A stretch of 64,000 bases of DNA from Piliocolobus tephrosceles (taxonomy: Eukaryota > Chordata > Mammalia > Primates > Cercopithecidae), in the NCBI RefSeq assembly GCF_002776525.5, contig NC_045436.1:100129696-100193695 (forward strand), given 5' to 3'. The notes beneath the pieces were generated by a model. The model was not told the origin of the DNA and searched no databases. It saw nothing but the letters and a program-made list of their open reading frames with translations. Every line of letters begins with the position of its first letter. Within the stretch, counting starts at the first letter, position 1. Made by a program: the position numbers and the translations under genes. Below, in pieces: positions 33,330-45,424 of this stretch.

Positions 33330-33639
33330 TTTTCTTTTCTTTTCTTTCTTTTTTATGACATTGAGTTTCACTCTTGTTGCCCAGGCTGGAGTGCAACAGT
33401 GTGGTCTCAGCTCACCACAACCTCCACCTTCTGGGTTCAAGCAATTCTCCTGCCTCAACCTCCTGAGTAGCTGGGATTACAGGCATGCACCACTATGCCT
33501 GGCTAATTTTATATTTTTAGTAGATATGGTGTTTCTCCATGTTGGTCATGCTGGTCTTGAACTCCTGACCTCAGGTGATCTGCCTGCCTCGGCCTCCCAA
33601 AGTGCTGGGATTACAGGCATGAGCCACCATGCCTGGCCC
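33330..33639 (-). mobile_element. AluS (Sx-like) SINE
   Basis: Antisense, with a T/C-rich head, 'GGAGTGCAACAGTGTGGTC', 'CTCAGGTGATCTGCCTGCC' and a terminal ATGCCTGGCC. GTCTTTATA at 33314-33322 and again at 33640-33648 is the target duplication. Frames of 62 and 104 codons here are antisense-Alu frames. Confidence 0.95.
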
Positions 33640-33799
33640 GTCTTTATATGTCTTTTAGAGGAAAGTTAGGAGAGATCACGTAAGGGTCTGCAGGAAATAT
33701 ACCATTTTAAAATTGAAGCCTAACTTTTAAATTTTAGATTTGAAGCATTCAAATTCTCTAATTCCCATTACAACAGTTAAGCTTTAAGAGCAAAGAATG
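33640..33799. other. Unassigned spacer
   Basis: Short AT-rich stretch; nothing recognised. Confidence 0.4.
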
Positions 33800-35418
33800 A
33801 GAAAATGAAGCATCTGTACGCTGAAAACTATAAACATTAATGAAAAAACTGAAGACACAAATAATGGAAAGGCACTTTGTGTTCATGGATCAAAAAAAAT
33901 TATCAAAATATCCATACTATCTGAAGTGATCTATAAATTTGATGCAATCCCTATCAAAATTTCAATAGCATGTTTTGCCAGCATAGGAAAAAAAAATCCT
34001 AAAATTCATATGGAGCGACAAAAGACCTTGAATAGTTAAAGCAGTCTTGAGCAAGAAGAACAAATGTGGAGGCATCACACCTCCTAATTTCAAATTATAT
34101 TACAAAACTTCACTAGTAAACAGTATTGTACCAGCACAAAAACAAACACACAGAGCACTGGAATACAATGGAAAGTCCTGAAATAAATCTGTGCATATAT
34201 GATCAACTAATATTCCACAAAGATGCCAAGAATATACAATGGGGAAAGGATAGTACCTTTAATTACTGGTGTTGGAAAACTGGATATCCAACTGCAAAAA
34301 AATAAATAAATAAATAAATTGGATCTTTATTTTATATCATACACAAAAATCAATCAAAATTAAAGACTTAAATATAAGATCTAAAACTATAAAACTCAGA
34401 AGAAAATATAGGAGAGAAGCTCCTTGTTGTTGGTCTTGGTAATAATTTTTGGGGTATGACCCCAAAAGCACAGGCAATAAAGGCAAAAATAAACAAGTGA
34501 GACTACATTACATTAAGAAGTTTCTGTGCAGCAAAGAAAACAATCAGCAAAGTAAAAAGGCAACCCACAGAATGAGAGAAAATTTTTGCTAACATATATC
34601 TTACAAGGGGTTAAATTCGTATGGAATCACATTTTTAAAAAATTTTAATTGAAAAAAAAATAAAACCACCATGTGATCCTGCAGTCCCATTTTTGGGTAT
34701 ATGTCCAAGGGAAACAAAAATACTTTCTAAAAATGATATCTCTGCACCCGCATGTTCACTGCAGCAATATTTACAAAAGCCAAAAAATGAACCATCTAAA
34801 TGTTCTTTTATGAATGAATGAATAAGGAAAACATGTGTGTGTGTGTGTGTGTGTGTATGTGGAGGCATATATATGTGTGTTTATACATATATGTGTATGT
34901 GTGTGTGTGTGTGTGTATATATATATGCACACATATTCCAAAGAAGGATAATATGGGACAATATTATTGAACCTAGAGGACATTATGTTAAGTGAAATAT
35001 GCCAAGTACAAAAAGAAAAACACATGATCTTACTTATATGTGGAATTTTAAAAAGTAGAATTCATAGAAACAGAGAACAGAAGAGTAATTATCAAATATC
35101 AAAGAGTGGAAGAAATGGGGAAATATTAGTTAAATGTCAACTAATATTTAATAATATATTAAATATATAATAATATTTGTATATTTAATAATAATAAAAG
35201 TTAAATATTAGTTTCAGTTATAAAATGAAAAAGTTCTGGAAACTGAATTTACTAGCATAATGACTGTAGTTATTATTATAATACACTGTATGCTTGAAAT
35301 TTTCCAAGAGTGTAGATCTTAAATATTCTCACCACATACAAATGTTAACTATGTGAGATGATGAATATGTTAATGACCTTGATGGCTGTAATCATTTCAC
35401 AGTGTGTACCTACATCAG
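33800..35418 (+). mobile_element. L1M 3' portion (first of two)
   Basis: Begins in ORF2 at 'CTGTACGCTGAAAACTATAA', passes 'GCAGTCTTGAGCAAGAAGAAC', 'GGTCTTGGTAATAATTTTTGG' and 'GTTCACTGCAGCAATATTTAC', and ends in an L1M-type 3' UTR ('TTAATGACCTTGATGGCTG'). A (AAAT)n patch at 34297-34318 and TG/TA repeats interrupt it. Coding capacity is lost. Confidence 0.87.
34834..34927. repeat. Compound (TG)n/(TA)n microsatellite
   Basis: A TG run of about 11 units at 34834-34856 and a second TG run followed by TA units at about 34891-34927, separated by AT/GT-rich sequence, all inside the L1M. Confidence 0.9.
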
Positions 35419-35633
35419 GACCAAGTGGTTTTATTGCTGTCATGTAAGACTGGTTTTACATATGCAAATACATCAACATGATGCATTACATTAACAGAAT
35501 GAAAGATAAAAACTACATGATCATCTTAATTGATGCAGAAAAAGTATTCAACAAAGTCCAACATTTGTTCTTGATAACAACACACAATAGTTTAGGTATA
35601 GAAAGGAAATTCTTCTAAATAAAGGCCATTTAT

Positions 35634-35658
35634 AAAAAAAAAAAAAAAAAAAAAAAAA
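35634..35658. repeat. A25 run
   Basis: Uninterrupted A run inside L1M ORF2, where the consensus has no such run. Confidence 0.95.
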
Positions 35659-35659
35659 C

Positions 35660-35717
35660 CTCAGACACACACAGCAAACATAATCAAAACTCAGACACAC
35701 ACAGCAAACATAATCAA
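35660..35717. repeat. 30-bp perfect tandem duplication
   Basis: CTCAGACACACACAGCAAAC followed by ATAATCAA occurs at 35660-35687 and 35690-35717 without a mismatch, two A residues between. It sits next to the A25 run. Confidence 0.95.
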
Positions 35718-35918
35718 CCGGGAGAAACTGAAAGCTTTCCTACTGAGATCCAGTACAAGGGAAGAATGCCCACTCTCGCCTCTTCCATTCAGTGTAGTAC
35801 TGGAAATAATAGGAAGAGCAATTCAGCAAAGAAATAAAAGGCATACAATAGAAAGGAAGAAATAAAATTTTCTCTATGTGCAGACAACATGACTCTATAT
35901 GTAAAAAAACTGTGAAGA

Positions 35919-35985
35919 GAGCCGAGATTGTGCTACTGCACTCCAGCCTGAGTGACAGAGCAAGACGCCATCTCAAAAAAAGGAA
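35919..35985 (+). mobile_element. Alu 3' scrap inserted in L1M
   Basis: Only the last ~60 bp of Alu, from GCCGAGATTGTGCTACTGCA to the tail. AAAAAAACTGTGAAG on the left and AAAAAAACCCAAGAAG on the right look like a diverged target duplication, and L1 sequence resumes after it. Confidence 0.82.
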
Positions 35986-38035
35986 AACAAAAAAACCCAA
36001 GAAGATTCCACACACACCCCCCAAAAAACTGTTAGAACTAATAAATAAATTCAGAAAAGTTGCAGGATACAAAATCAACATACAAAAGTCAGAAGCATTT
36101 TTACACAAAAAATAATAACCTAACTAAAAAGAAATCAAGAAAATCATTCCATTCACAATAGCATCAAAAACAAAACCCAAGAATAAATTTAACAAAGGAG
36201 GTAAAAGATCTGTACACTGAAAACTATAAGACATTGATGAGAAAATTGAAGCAGACACAAATAAATGAAAGATATTCCATGCTCACGGATTGGAAGAATT
36301 AATATTGTTAAAATGGCCATACTAACCCAAAGTAACATACATATTCAACATAATTCTTACCAAAATCCCAATGTCATTCTTCAAAGAAATAGGAAAAACA
36401 ATCCTAACTTTCGTATAGAACCATAAAAGATCTCAATAGCCAAAACAATTCTAAGAAAGAAAGACAAAGTTGGGGGCATCATACTTCCTGACTTAAAGTT
36501 ATATTACAAAACTATAGTAATTAAAACAGTTTGGTGCTGGCCTCAAAACTGACATAGGGACCAGTGGGACTGAATAGAAAGTGCAGAAATGAATTCAATC
36601 ACACATGGTCAACTAATTTTTGACAAAGGCACTAAGAGGACACAATAGATAAAAGATACTCTCTTAAATAAAGAGTGCTGTGAAATCTGGGTTCCATGCA
36701 AATAAATGAAATTAGACCCTTATCTTACATCATACACAAAAATTCCAACTAAACATGGATATAAGGCTTAAATATAAGACCAGATACTATAAGATTCCTA
36801 AAAGACATCATAGGGAAAAAGCTTCTGGATGTTGGCCTTGGCAATAAATTTTGGGATACCATACCAAAAGCTCATAATGCAACAGCAAAAAATAAGTGAA
36901 TGAGACTACATCAAACTAATAAGCTTCTGCACAGAAAAGGAAACAATTAAAAATGGCAGGCTGTGGATTGAGAAAAAATATTTGAAAACCATATCTATGA
37001 TAAGAAATATAATTTATCCAAAATGCATAAAGAACTCATACAACTCAATGGTGGAAAAAAAAAAACAAATAGCCCAATTTAAAAGTGGGCCAATGTCTTG
37101 AGTTGTCATTTCTCCAAAGAAGATATTAAAAATGTCAGACAGGTATATGCAAAGGTGCTTACCATTATTAATCATCAGAGAAATGCAAATCAAAGCCACA
37201 ATGAGATACCACCTCACACCCATTAGGATAATTATTATCAGAAGATAACAAATTTTGGCGAGGGTGTGGAGAAAAGGAAACTCTTGCACACAGTTAGTGA
37301 GAATATAGATTGGTATAGCCATTATGGAAAACAGTATGGAAGTTTCCAAAGAAATAGAACTACCAAATGCCCCAGCAACCCCTCTTCTGAACACATATGC
37401 AAAGGGAGTGAAATCACTGTCTTGTAAGGGTATCTGCACTCCTATGTTCATTGCAGCGTTGTTCACAACAGCCAAGATATAGAAACAACCTAAGTGCCCT
37501 TGACAGAATGGATAAATAAACTGGTACATACATAAAATGGAATATTATTCAGCCCTAAAAAAAGAAAGATATCTTGCCATTTGCTACAATGTGGATAAAC
37601 CTAGAGGACATTATGCTAAGTGAAATACGCAGACACAGAAAGAAATATATTGCATGATCTCACTTATATGTAAAATCTAAAAAGGAAAACTTCAAATATA
37701 CAGAAACAGACAACAAAATAGTGCTTACCAGAGGTGGGAGGGGGAGGAAATGGAGTGATGGGGGCCAGAAGATACAAAGTAGCAGATATTGAGGATGAAA
37801 AAGTCTCTATATCTAATGCCAAACATGAGGACTATAGGTTAAAAAAAAGTACTGTATATGAGATTCATGCTAAATGAGTAGATCTTAGATGTTCTTGCCA
37901 CAAAAATTATGAATACTTACGTGAGATAATGAACTTGTTAATTTGCTTCACTATAGTAACCTTTTAACTCTATTTTAATCCCATCACGTCATGTTGTATA
38001 CCTGAAATACCCACAATCAAATTTATTTTCAAAAA

Positions 38036-38689
38036 ACAAAAAATCATGTTTTATACTTTAAATATACACAATATTTATTTGTCAATTATGCCTCAATATG
38101 ATGGAAGGAAACAAGTAAAATGGCTTAAATTATGAAACTAAACTTTTGCTGTATATGACATTGAACCTATGTAGTAGAGAAGTGTAGATGTCAAGTGCTG
38201 TAAAGGGTCTGTCAAGAGATTTACCTTGCTTAGAAGATAACCAATTAGCCTGCCACAGTTACATGAATGCTGGAAGAAGACATGAGAGTCATGGGTCAGA
38301 GACAAAGGAGGTTTTATCACAATAACAGCAGTAGCCAAAATTTTATGCATCAGATTCGTGAGCTTCAATTCCCAAAAGGCAGCAGAATAAAATCCAGATG
38401 ACACCTGCTGGAACCTGAAGCTTAGGAAATCCTAATATTTTATGATGAGCTGCAAGCAAGCCTGCTCAACCCTGCCCCTGAGGAAAAATAATTCTATCAG
38501 TTACACTAGACAGTGTGCATGACTGCCCTTTGCTCTGGAAGGAAATGCTATAACTTCCAATACTGAACACTATACAAACATCCTTGAAAAGATAATCCAG
38601 AATAAGAGCTGTCATTGCCTGTGCTTACAAGGTGTGCAGAAACATGAGAGACCCATAGAGAATTACCTCTCAACAGTAGAGAAGAGCGG
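38036..38689. other. Unassigned DNA
   Basis: Nothing recognised. The 88-codon minus frame at 38138-38404 has no support. Confidence 0.4.
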
Positions 38690-38930
38690 AATAAAAACTA
38701 ACATTTTTAAAACAATTATTGTAGCCCAGGTGCAACAAGAGATACTTTACATACATTATCTAATTAAATCCTCACATCCTAAAATGTGTGCATTATAATC
38801 CTCATTTGACAGAATCTCAGATACATTAAGACATCTTCCCAAGTCACCTATCTGCTAAATGATATTGTCAGGATTTCAACCCAGATTTATCTCACTGTGA
38901 ATACCTTCTACTTTAAGTTAAGTTGAGATT
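38690..38930 (-). mobile_element. MIR SINE
   Basis: 'ACTTTACATACATTATCTAATTAAATCCTCAC' (38750-38775 area) and 'CCTCATTTGACAGAATCTCAG' are the reversed MIR core, followed by 'GGATTTCAACCCAGATTTATC'. Confidence 0.75.
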
Positions 38931-39424
38931 TAACTTCACAAAGAAAATACTTTTAGAGAAAAAGATGTTATCACATTTTCAATAAAGGCCAACAATTGAA
39001 AGAAAATAGTTATTATTAAAGGTAGAGTTTTTCTAAAAGCTTAGAAATACAAAAGATTTGCCAAAAAATGTTTATCTGATATTTCTGGAGACTTCCACTC
39101 CAGACAGAGGATTCAGCTGAGTGACTTATGCAGTCTCATTGAGTGACAAGGAGCTACTGGAGGCTGCCCCTTATGGAATTGCCTTAAGCTTAGTACCTTG
39201 GACATCTCCCCAACATGTTGGGTGTAGCTTTTGACACTGTGCACACTGGCATTGTTCTAGGGACTGAAAAATTCTATTCCCTTTCATTCTTGCGCTGAAA
39301 AACAGGATGCTACCATCACCATTTGAAATTATCCTTTATATATCCTAAATGATGCTTTTGAAATAATTCTAAAATTTGGGTAAAGGATGGATGTCCAGAA
39401 ACACACTTTACCCCATTTAAAACA
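38931..39424. other. Unassigned DNA
   Basis: Nothing recognised. Confidence 0.4.
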
Positions 39425-39665
39425 AAAAGTCCTCCCTTCCCACCTCCCCATCTGTACTTCTTGGAACATATCCTTTATTTTTTCATAGCATTTATCACCA
39501 ACGTATTATATATTTTATCTGATAATTTTTCTCCCATAATTAAAAGAGAAGCTAATAAGGGTAGATAATTTTTCTTTTTTTTCATATATAGAATGTCCTC
39601 TATGCCTAGAACAGACACATAACTGGAAACTCAATGAATATACAGTTTGAATGAGTGATATGGAT
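39425..39665 (+). mobile_element. L2 LINE fragment (3' end)
   Basis: 'TAGCATTTATCACCAACGTA', 'GAATGTCCTCTATGCC' and 'GACACATAACTGGAAACTCAATGAATA' follow the L2 3' UTR, ending near 'TTTGAATGAGTG'. Confidence 0.65.
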
Positions 39666-40767
39666 AATGGTTCTAGTGCAGTTGTTTGTAAGATTTCTTA
39701 ATTAATCTGCAATCATATTCCAAATGTTACCGTTAATGTGTATGTCTCCAAACTGTCTTTTGTTGGTTTAAAAATTCACTTTATATTTACAGGGCATTTA
39801 TATTTGAGTTTTGTGAATTTCCATTAATTATATATTTAATAAAATGGTAAATGTATTATTTTAAAAATCTAAAATCATTAAAATGGAAACACGATAAATG
39901 AGGTGGTTGTTATTCTTTTGTAAAATAATGTGTTTGGTTTATTTTGTTCTTGAATATATTTCGGATTCTAAAAGACACAAATGTGAAAGAGACTTTATAG
40001 TTCCCAACTTATAAAAAAAAATATGTGTAGCATAGAACTGGAAGCCATCAGGCTGTTTTAATATTGGTTATCTACACCCAGCTGCTTCTCTAGAGACCAA
40101 CCTAGTTCTCTCAAGGTGTTGCTCTGCTGGTGAAAGAGGACATGTCTCTCAGATCAGGCTCTTACATAAGGGAAATAATTGCCAACAGATGGTGATAATC
40201 TGTTACCAGTCTAATGGAGATCCCTGAAGATATGCTGGGAAATGAAGTTTTCACTGAAGGACACTTGCGCAAAGTGAATAAACAGAATATCCGGTACAGC
40301 TGGAAGGGAAGCTGCTTCTGATTAGAGAGAAGGGATATACAGCCAGTTTAAGTTCCAGTGGCAGAAATCACTCTACATCAATTTCTGTATCTACTCTTTG
40401 ACTTTTAGCCTTGTTGACTATTCAACCACTTACTCCGCTGTTTCCTGAGCATTGTATATACTTAGTGACAGCTGTTGGGCCAAAGGCACCTAACACATGT
40501 GGACACATACACCTTGGCCTGTCTCAGGGAATTCACACTCTTTGCTTTTGGCTTTTAGACAGGGAGCAAAGGTCAAGACTGATCAGGATTTATTTCTTTG
40601 CTCATCTCTTTGGTAAGATGTACAACCTGGATGTTATTGAAATATAAGAGATTTTGAAAGAGGCTTTTTATTTGTGTGGTTTCTTCAAATTTCGTCAGCT
40701 ACTGTCTGTTCTGATCAACAGTTAATGTCACTTTATTCAAAACATCATGAACTAATGCTCTTTATAA
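39666..40767. other. 1.1 kb of unassigned AT-rich DNA
   Basis: No element or exon recognised. A 78-codon plus frame at 40411-40647 has no known pattern. Confidence 0.42.
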
Positions 40768-40933
40768 ACTTGCTACTCAAAGTGTGGTCCACAGATCTGC
40801 AGTATCACCATCATCTGGCAACTCGTTAAAAATAGAGAATTTCACTCCACCACAGACTGACTAAATTGGAATCTGCATTTTATCAAGATCTCTAGCTCAC
40901 ACAGAGACACTAAATTTTGAGAAACATAGCTCT
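40768..40933 (-). mobile_element. MER5A-like hAT-Charlie element
   Basis: Starts CTACTCAAAGTGTGGTCCAC and ends ATTTTGAGAAACATAGCTC, the near-palindromic ends of MER5A, with 'TCACCATCATCTGGCAACTC' and 'GGAATCTGCATTTTATCAAG' between. Non-autonomous fossil DNA transposon. Confidence 0.82.
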
Positions 40934-41299
40934 TACTGTATAATATTTTACATGGACTTTCCAATTACAAAAGGAATGCTAACATATAAGGTTTGTGTAG
41001 TGGAAGGATACATTGAAATATGCCACCATAATATGATTATGTTGCTATTGTGCAGAATTGTTCTAGTAAATTCCTCCAGTCCATTTATCAGAGTGATATC
41101 AATCTTGTCAAGCAAGTTATATATTCAGTCAGCAGACTGTCTTTTAAATTTCTTATACCTAAATACCTACTGTTATGCTCAACCTTAATGTATTCAAAAC
41201 TTAACTTGTTACTCTTTTTTCCCTTTTTTCTCACTTATGTCCTCTATCTTGGTGAATAACTTTACCACTAGTAGCACCTGACTAAGAAAACTGAAAGTT
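40934..41299. other. Unassigned AT-rich DNA
   Basis: May include the diverged upstream end of the L2 that follows. Confidence 0.4.
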
Positions 41300-41810
41300 T
41301 ATTATGTGTTTTTTCTTCCCTTTTATCTTCCTTATCTTACAATTCATCATTTCTCATTCACTTAAACTTCAAAATGGCTTTTTAATGTCCCATTACTCTC
41401 ATTGCCACTGCTATTACTTTAGTTCAGACTCCCATTATTTCTCACCTGACATTCCTAAAAAATACAAATAGTTGACTTATCTACCATCTTGCCTCCTTCT
41501 GGAGAACTTTCTAAAACACAAATCTGATTACATTACTTAATTAAGCCATTAAAAAGAAAGCCTTGAAATGGATTATTGCTTTTAGGATGAAAGCCTCTAA
41601 AAAATCAAGTTTAAACTCCCTAAATTCATTTTTGGCCCCTACGCCCATTGAACTCTTGACCCAACCTATAGAACTGCCTGTCATTCCTTGAATATAAGTC
41701 CTTACACAATTGGATGCCTTGGAAGTACTTTTCTATCCATTCAAATATTTTTTCTGCATAACAAATTCTTATCCACACTTCAAGACTCAACTCAAATTGC
41801 TTAATAAAAT
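41300..41810 (+). mobile_element. L2 LINE (ORF2 end to 3' UTR)
   Basis: 'AACACAAATCTGATTACATTAC', 'AAGCCTTGAAATGGATTATTGC', 'GGATGAAAGCCTCTAAAAAATC' and 'TTCAAGACTCAACTCAAATT' match the L2 order 'CAAATCTGATCATGTCACTC ... CAATGGCTTCCCATTGC ... TAGGATAAAA'. Start uncertain. Confidence 0.72.
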
Positions 41811-41894
41811 AAAAAACAAAATAGGAGAATTTTCCCTTTTCATGCGTCGGTAAGTTAATTTCAATCTACTCTATATCCTTGCTCTTTACAATAT

Positions 41895-42290
41895 GGTATT
41901 GCAGATCCTGTCATCAAGGAGTAGATTCTATGTCCTTACCCTTTGAATCAGAGCTGGATTTGTGACTTGCTTTGTTAAGCAGAATGCAGTGAAAGTGCTC
42001 AGAGTGTGCCAGTCTGAGCCCAGAACTCAAGAGGCTTTGCATGCTTCCACTCTTTCTTGGAGACAAGCAGCTTCCCGATGAACAAGTTCAGGTTAGCTTG
42101 TAGGAGTCTGAGAATAAGGGTGTCACCTGAAGCCATTCAATACAACCTAATAGTAACTGACACCTAAACATTTGACAGGCATCAACCAAACCAGCAAAAC
42201 TGCCTACTCAACCCACAGTAAAACCTCCTTTCTGATTTAGAGAATCATGGGAAACATAAATGCTTATTATTTTAGCTCACTGCTTTTTAA
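41895..42290 (+). mobile_element. Older MLT1-type MaLR LTR
   Basis: 'CTGTCATCAAGGAGTAGATTC', 'GGATTTGTGACTTGCTTTGTT', 'CTCAAGAGGCTTTGCATGC' and 'AGAATCATGGGAAACATAAATGC' follow an old MLT1 (H-K type) consensus. Non-coding solo LTR remnant. Confidence 0.72.
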
Positions 42291-42347
42291 ATGTAATTTT
42301 TGCAATGGCTGATACAAATATAAAAATTTTAAATAAAGCTTCAGTAG

Positions 42348-42565
42348 CATTCAGTAAACTATGGCTTCAGGCCAACGCTGGCCCACAGCCTGTTTCAGTT
42401 TATAGTACAGCCCTTGTGCTAGGAGTATTTTTTCATTTTTAAAGAGTTGTTAAAGAAAAAGAAGACAGAGGCTTTATTTGGCCTGTAAAGCCCATCTGGC
42501 CTAAAATATTTACTATCTAGTCCTTTACAGAAAAATGTTTGCCAACTCATGAACTATAGTGATGA
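42348..42565. mobile_element. hAT-type MER transposon remnant
   Basis: CAGTAAACTATGGCTTCAGG at the left and CCTTTACAGAAAAATGTTTG at the right are ends of the common MER element reading 'GCAAACTATGGCCC ... CTTTACAGAAAAAGTTTGC'. 'CCTAAAATATTTACTATCTA' is internal. Related to 8660-8880. Confidence 0.7.
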
Positions 42566-42574
42566 GTAATCTGT

Positions 42575-43850
42575 GGTATTTGTAGAGGGATAGAAAAATA
42601 GATCAATTGAGTAAATGGAGATCCCAGAAATCCACATGTATATAGGCTTTTGTTATACAGTAGAGTTGGTATTGCAGATCTATGAGCAAAAGATATATTT
42701 TCCAATAAATGATACCCAATAATTGGTTATCTAGATGAAAATGGAAAACATAGGACCTTTTCAAGCAAAATTATAAAGATTCAGAAGATAACATAGGGGA
42801 ATATCCTCCCAACCTAGAATAGAAAAAGATTTCTTAAAGAAGACACAAAGAAGCACTAACCATAGAGAAAAACATGGATACAGTTAAGACATTAAAATTT
42901 AAATCTGCAAGTTATTTAAGTATATTATAAAGTGAATAAAAGGACTAACCACAGAGGGGGAGAATCTACTTGCAATAACTGTGTATAAAAAAGACTACTA
43001 TTCAAAATAAATAAGCAGTTCTTCCAAATGTTAAGGAAAAGACAGATAACACAATGGTAAACAGGAAAATAACTGAACAGGCATCTTAGAAAATATAAAT
43101 CTAAGTGACATATAAATATACTAAAATGCGCTTAACCTCATTAACAGAAAAAAATAAAACCACAATAAAATACTATTACACACCCACTATAAATAAGAAA
43201 GCCGACAAATCAATCTTAGATGTATACAATGGGATTTCACATTTTCTGCTAATGGAACAGACATTGATCTAACTGCTTTGAAAAATTGTTTGGGATTATT
43301 TCATAAGACTGAAGATACTCTTACCTTCTGACCTAGAAGTTCCATGCTTTATTATGAACCCTGGATCAGAGATATTAGTCACAGGACTATCAACATCACC
43401 TGTAAACTTAGAAATGCAGATCCCCAGGCTCCCCTCAGACCTACTAAACCAGAAAGTATGGGGGAAAGTACCTAGCAATTTGTAGGGAAATGAGCTCTCC
43501 AAGTGATTCTGATGCTGAAATTTGAAAGTGCTGACAAACACTTACACATATTCCCACAGATACATGCTCACAGCATTATTATTCAAAAGAGACCAGACGA
43601 GAAACAACTCAAATTTCATCAACAGTCAAATGGGTAATAGAATACGGCATAGTCCTATAATGGAATATAATTTAGCAATAAAAAATGAACATTAGTTTCA
43701 TGTAATAACATGGATCGATCTCACAAATACCATGTTGAGAGATGAGTAGATGCAAAATAAAACCTGCAGTATGATTCCATTAGTATAAAATTTAAAAGTG
43801 GGCAAAATAAGCATTTGGGGAAAATGTTATGCATAGATTTAAAAAAAAAG
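42575..43850 (+). mobile_element. Old L1M 3' portion, split by MER5A
   Basis: 'GATAGAAAAATAGATCAATTGAG', 'GAGATCCCAGAAATCCACATG', 'CCACAATAAAATACTATTAC' and, after the MER5A, 'TGCTCACAGCATTATTATTC' and 'TATGATTCCATTAGTATAAA' run in L1 order. Highly diverged and non-coding. Confidence 0.75.
43355..43540 (-). mobile_element. MER5A-like element nested in L1M
   Basis: 'ATCAACATCACCTGTAAACTTAGAAATGC', 'CAGACCTACTAAACCAGAAAG' and 'CCAAGTGATTCTGATGCTGAAATTTG' match MER5A in reverse. L1 sequence continues on both sides. Confidence 0.85.
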
Positions 43851-43852
43851 CT

Positions 43853-44136
43853 GGCCGGGCTCCGTGGCTCACGCCTCTAGTCCCAGCACTTTGGGAGGCC
43901 CAGTCGGGCGGAGATAGATACCATCCTGCCTAACACGGTGAAACCCCATTTCTACTAAAAATACAAAAAATTGGCCGGGTGTGGTGGCGGGCGCCTGTAG
44001 TCCCAGCTACTCGGGAGGCTGAGGCAGGAGAATGGCGTGAACCCGGGAGGCGGAGCTTGCAGTGAGCCGAGATCACACTACTGTACTCCAGCCTGGGCGA
44101 CAGAGCGAGACTCCATCTCAAAAAAAAAAAAAAAAA
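43853..44136 (+). mobile_element. AluY with a short left-arm deletion
   Basis: GGCCGGGCTCCGTGGCTCAC to an A16 tail. The left arm reads 'GGGCGGAGATAGATACCATCC', missing about 12 bases of the 'TCACGAGGTCAGGAGATCGAG' stretch. 'GGAGAATGGCGTGAACCCGG' and 'GGCGGAGCTTGCAGTGAGCC' are AluY readings. Confidence 0.94.
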
Positions 44137-45424
44137 GGCAAAGGGTTTATCGTTATTAAACTCTAGGTGGTGTTTATTAGTGAAGAAATATCAATAAGGC
44201 AATGGCAGAAGTAATGTTTTACTTGGGCAATAGAAATGTTCTCTTTTTTGTTCTGGATAGTAATTATTTAGGTGTTCGCTTCATAATTACTTTCAAAATG
44301 TAAACATATTTATGTACTTTTATAGATAGATAATTGATATATCTCCCAGTTAGAAAAAAAAAAAAGACACACATACATATGCAAGATCTGTTTATACACA
44401 GACTCTAAGGATGCAGCAATCTTCATCCCACAGATAATACATGTACGTTCTCAGTAACTTGATTATCCATATGAGGTGCTCTTTAAATTCTATCTGTTAT
44501 TATCATTTTTCTATTACAAGCTTTAATTGAATGCATTGAAGTTTTACTGGATTGAATGTAAATTTTAAGGTATTTTCCTCTGCCCAGAAATATTTTTAAA
44601 TTGCTCTTTATATTTAAAAAAAACCCAAGAACTCATAGCAAAGAGGAAATTGAAGATGTCTGTGTTTACAAGATGGGTTTTTGCTGAACATCTTGTTAGC
44701 TTTCCCCTTTTTTTAACTAACTGTGAAAGCTGTTAAGAATGACTACAATATAGTTCCATGTCTCTAATAGCGAATGAGTTCAGCTTTTCACCTTAGCTCT
44801 GATACTGAGTGGTAGATGATAATGAATTCATAGGTGGAGTCCCATTGCAACGACTAGGAGTTAGACAAGTGGATAAAAGAGAGTAAAATTTTGATAGTGG
44901 ATTGGAAACTTTGCTAACGAAGGCCTGGTATTAAACAATAATGCCAGACTCTGGAAACCTCCCAGCAACTCACTGTATCTAGCATTCCATGTTTAATCAC
45001 CTTGGTGTAGATTCACTAGAATCTTTAGATGAAGTCATGGAAACTTTTATAGACTTTTCCAAACACTCTGCCATTTCCTTCAGCAACAACATGGCTCTAG
45101 ACTGGTGACTCATACATGCACCCAAAACTAACAAACAGGTTGTGTGTGATTGTAGGGGTTCTGGATGCCAGGACAGAGAGAGGCCAGATCTCAAGCTAAC
45201 AAGTTTCCATCTTCAGCAGCATGTGAATAATTAGGTAATCATGCTTTCCTCTGCGGTCTCTGAAAACAGTAGAAGTACAGTGCTAATCTCTACTGTAGAA
45301 AAAATTATGCAACCTTTGGTATTTAAAACTAGCCTGAAACCAGAAAACAAAAAAATGACATGAAACACACTCCCACCACCTCTTTGTCATCAAGGGAATA
45401 GGATAAAAATAACTTGCTTGCTAT
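44137..45424. other. 1.3 kb of unassigned DNA
   Basis: No Alu, L1, LTR or gene recognised. An A12 run lies near 44352. A 65-codon minus frame at 44997-45194 is unsupported. Confidence 0.42.

Larger units (their letters stand above)
35419..38035 (+). mobile_element. L1M 3' portion (second of two)
   Basis: Restarts further upstream in ORF2 at 'ACCAAGTGGTTTTATTGC', so it is a separate element. Landmarks in order include 'GATGCAGAAAAAGTATTCAA', 'CATCATACTTCCTGACTTAA', 'GAGATACCACCTCACACCCA' and 'GTTCATTGCAGCGTTGTTCAC'; it ends in an L1M 3' UTR near 38035. It is interrupted by an A25 run with a 30-bp duplication (35634-35717) and by an Alu scrap (35919-35985). The 171-codon minus frame at 37014-37529 is antisense and not a gene. 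Confidence 0.88.

Noticed and set aside
37014..37529. Minus-strand 171-codon hydrophobic frame that could suggest a membrane protein
   Set aside because: It is the antisense of L1M ORF2; AT-rich antisense of A-rich ORF2 gives many Phe/Ile/Leu/Tyr codons by composition alone.
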